Assembly (NCBI GenBank): GCA_964568345.1
Contig: CAZMPG010000021.1
Location: 1 to 21,345, forward strand
Direction of reading: 5' to 3'
Source of the DNA: UBA12088 sp964568345
GTDB lineage: Bacteria; Patescibacteriota; Minisyncoccia; Phycocordibacterales; UBA12088
DNA length: 21,345 nucleotides
Shown here one piece after another: positions 20,029 to 21,345 of the stretch (the first letter of the stretch is position 1; every line of letters begins with the position of its first letter). The position numbers were made by a program, and so were the translations under genes. The notes beneath the pieces are model-generated. The model ran no database searches. It was not told where the DNA came from and worked only from the letters and a program-made list of their open reading frames with translations.

Positions 20029-21345
<1,317 letters not shown>

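Overview
GC-rich chromosomal window using the standard code (TGA is used as a stop). Gene content and style point to a Candidate Phyla Radiation (Patescibacteria/Parcubacteria-like) bacterium: a compact nusA-ppa-tig and rpsL-rpsG-fusA core, a reduced trigger factor, a PilM/PilN/PilO/PilB cluster that ends in a short membrane protein, and many starts without a Shine-Dalgarno. This is inferred from gene content, not from a search.

Layout: (1) 1-890, a lipoprotein gene with a near-consensus promoter and its own terminator. (2) 900-1279, a gene-free stretch holding a palindromic repeat, a consensus promoter, a possible 12-codon leader ORF and a purine/pyrimidine hairpin. (3) 1280-7564, nusA, ppa, tig, rpsL, rpsG and fusA (transcription and translation). 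(4) 7565-8126, a gene-free stretch packed with REP/MITE-like palindromes. (5) 8127-9599, a small conserved-looking ORF overlapping a DUF2335 membrane gene, then a convergent SIMPL-domain gene. (6) 9708-10658, a minimal nucleotidyltransferase/HEPN pair overlapping a NifU-like gene. (7) 10714-12375, a ferredoxin and an FAD-dependent ferredoxin reductase-like enzyme. (8) 12376-13113, a hicA remnant and a Cys-rich unknown gene. (9) 13206-15379, a PduO-type adenosyltransferase and an L,D-transpeptidase fused to a D,D-carboxypeptidase-like domain that has lost its catalytic motifs. (10) 15384-16309, two small membrane proteins, hairpin repeats, a bidirectional terminator and tRNA-Ser. (11) 16413-17072 (minus), comFC. 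(12) 17149-21345, the type IV pilus assembly cluster pilM-pilN-pilO-pilP-like-pilB, with pilB cut by the window end.

Two themes run across the window. First, several genes (and a mini-ORF before nusA) have a -10 hexamer, often preceded by TGG, ending only 6-8 nt before the ATG. Their mRNAs would be leaderless. A minority of genes (lipoprotein, ferredoxin, Cys-rich gene, 87-aa membrane protein) instead carry a clear Shine-Dalgarno. Second, the intergenic space is rich in at least three kinds of palindromic repeat. The most system-like items are the MNT/HEPN/NifU overlapping operon, the ferredoxin/reductase pair with altered cofactor motifs, the L,D-transpeptidase with a pseudo-carboxypeptidase domain, and the unusual nusA leader.
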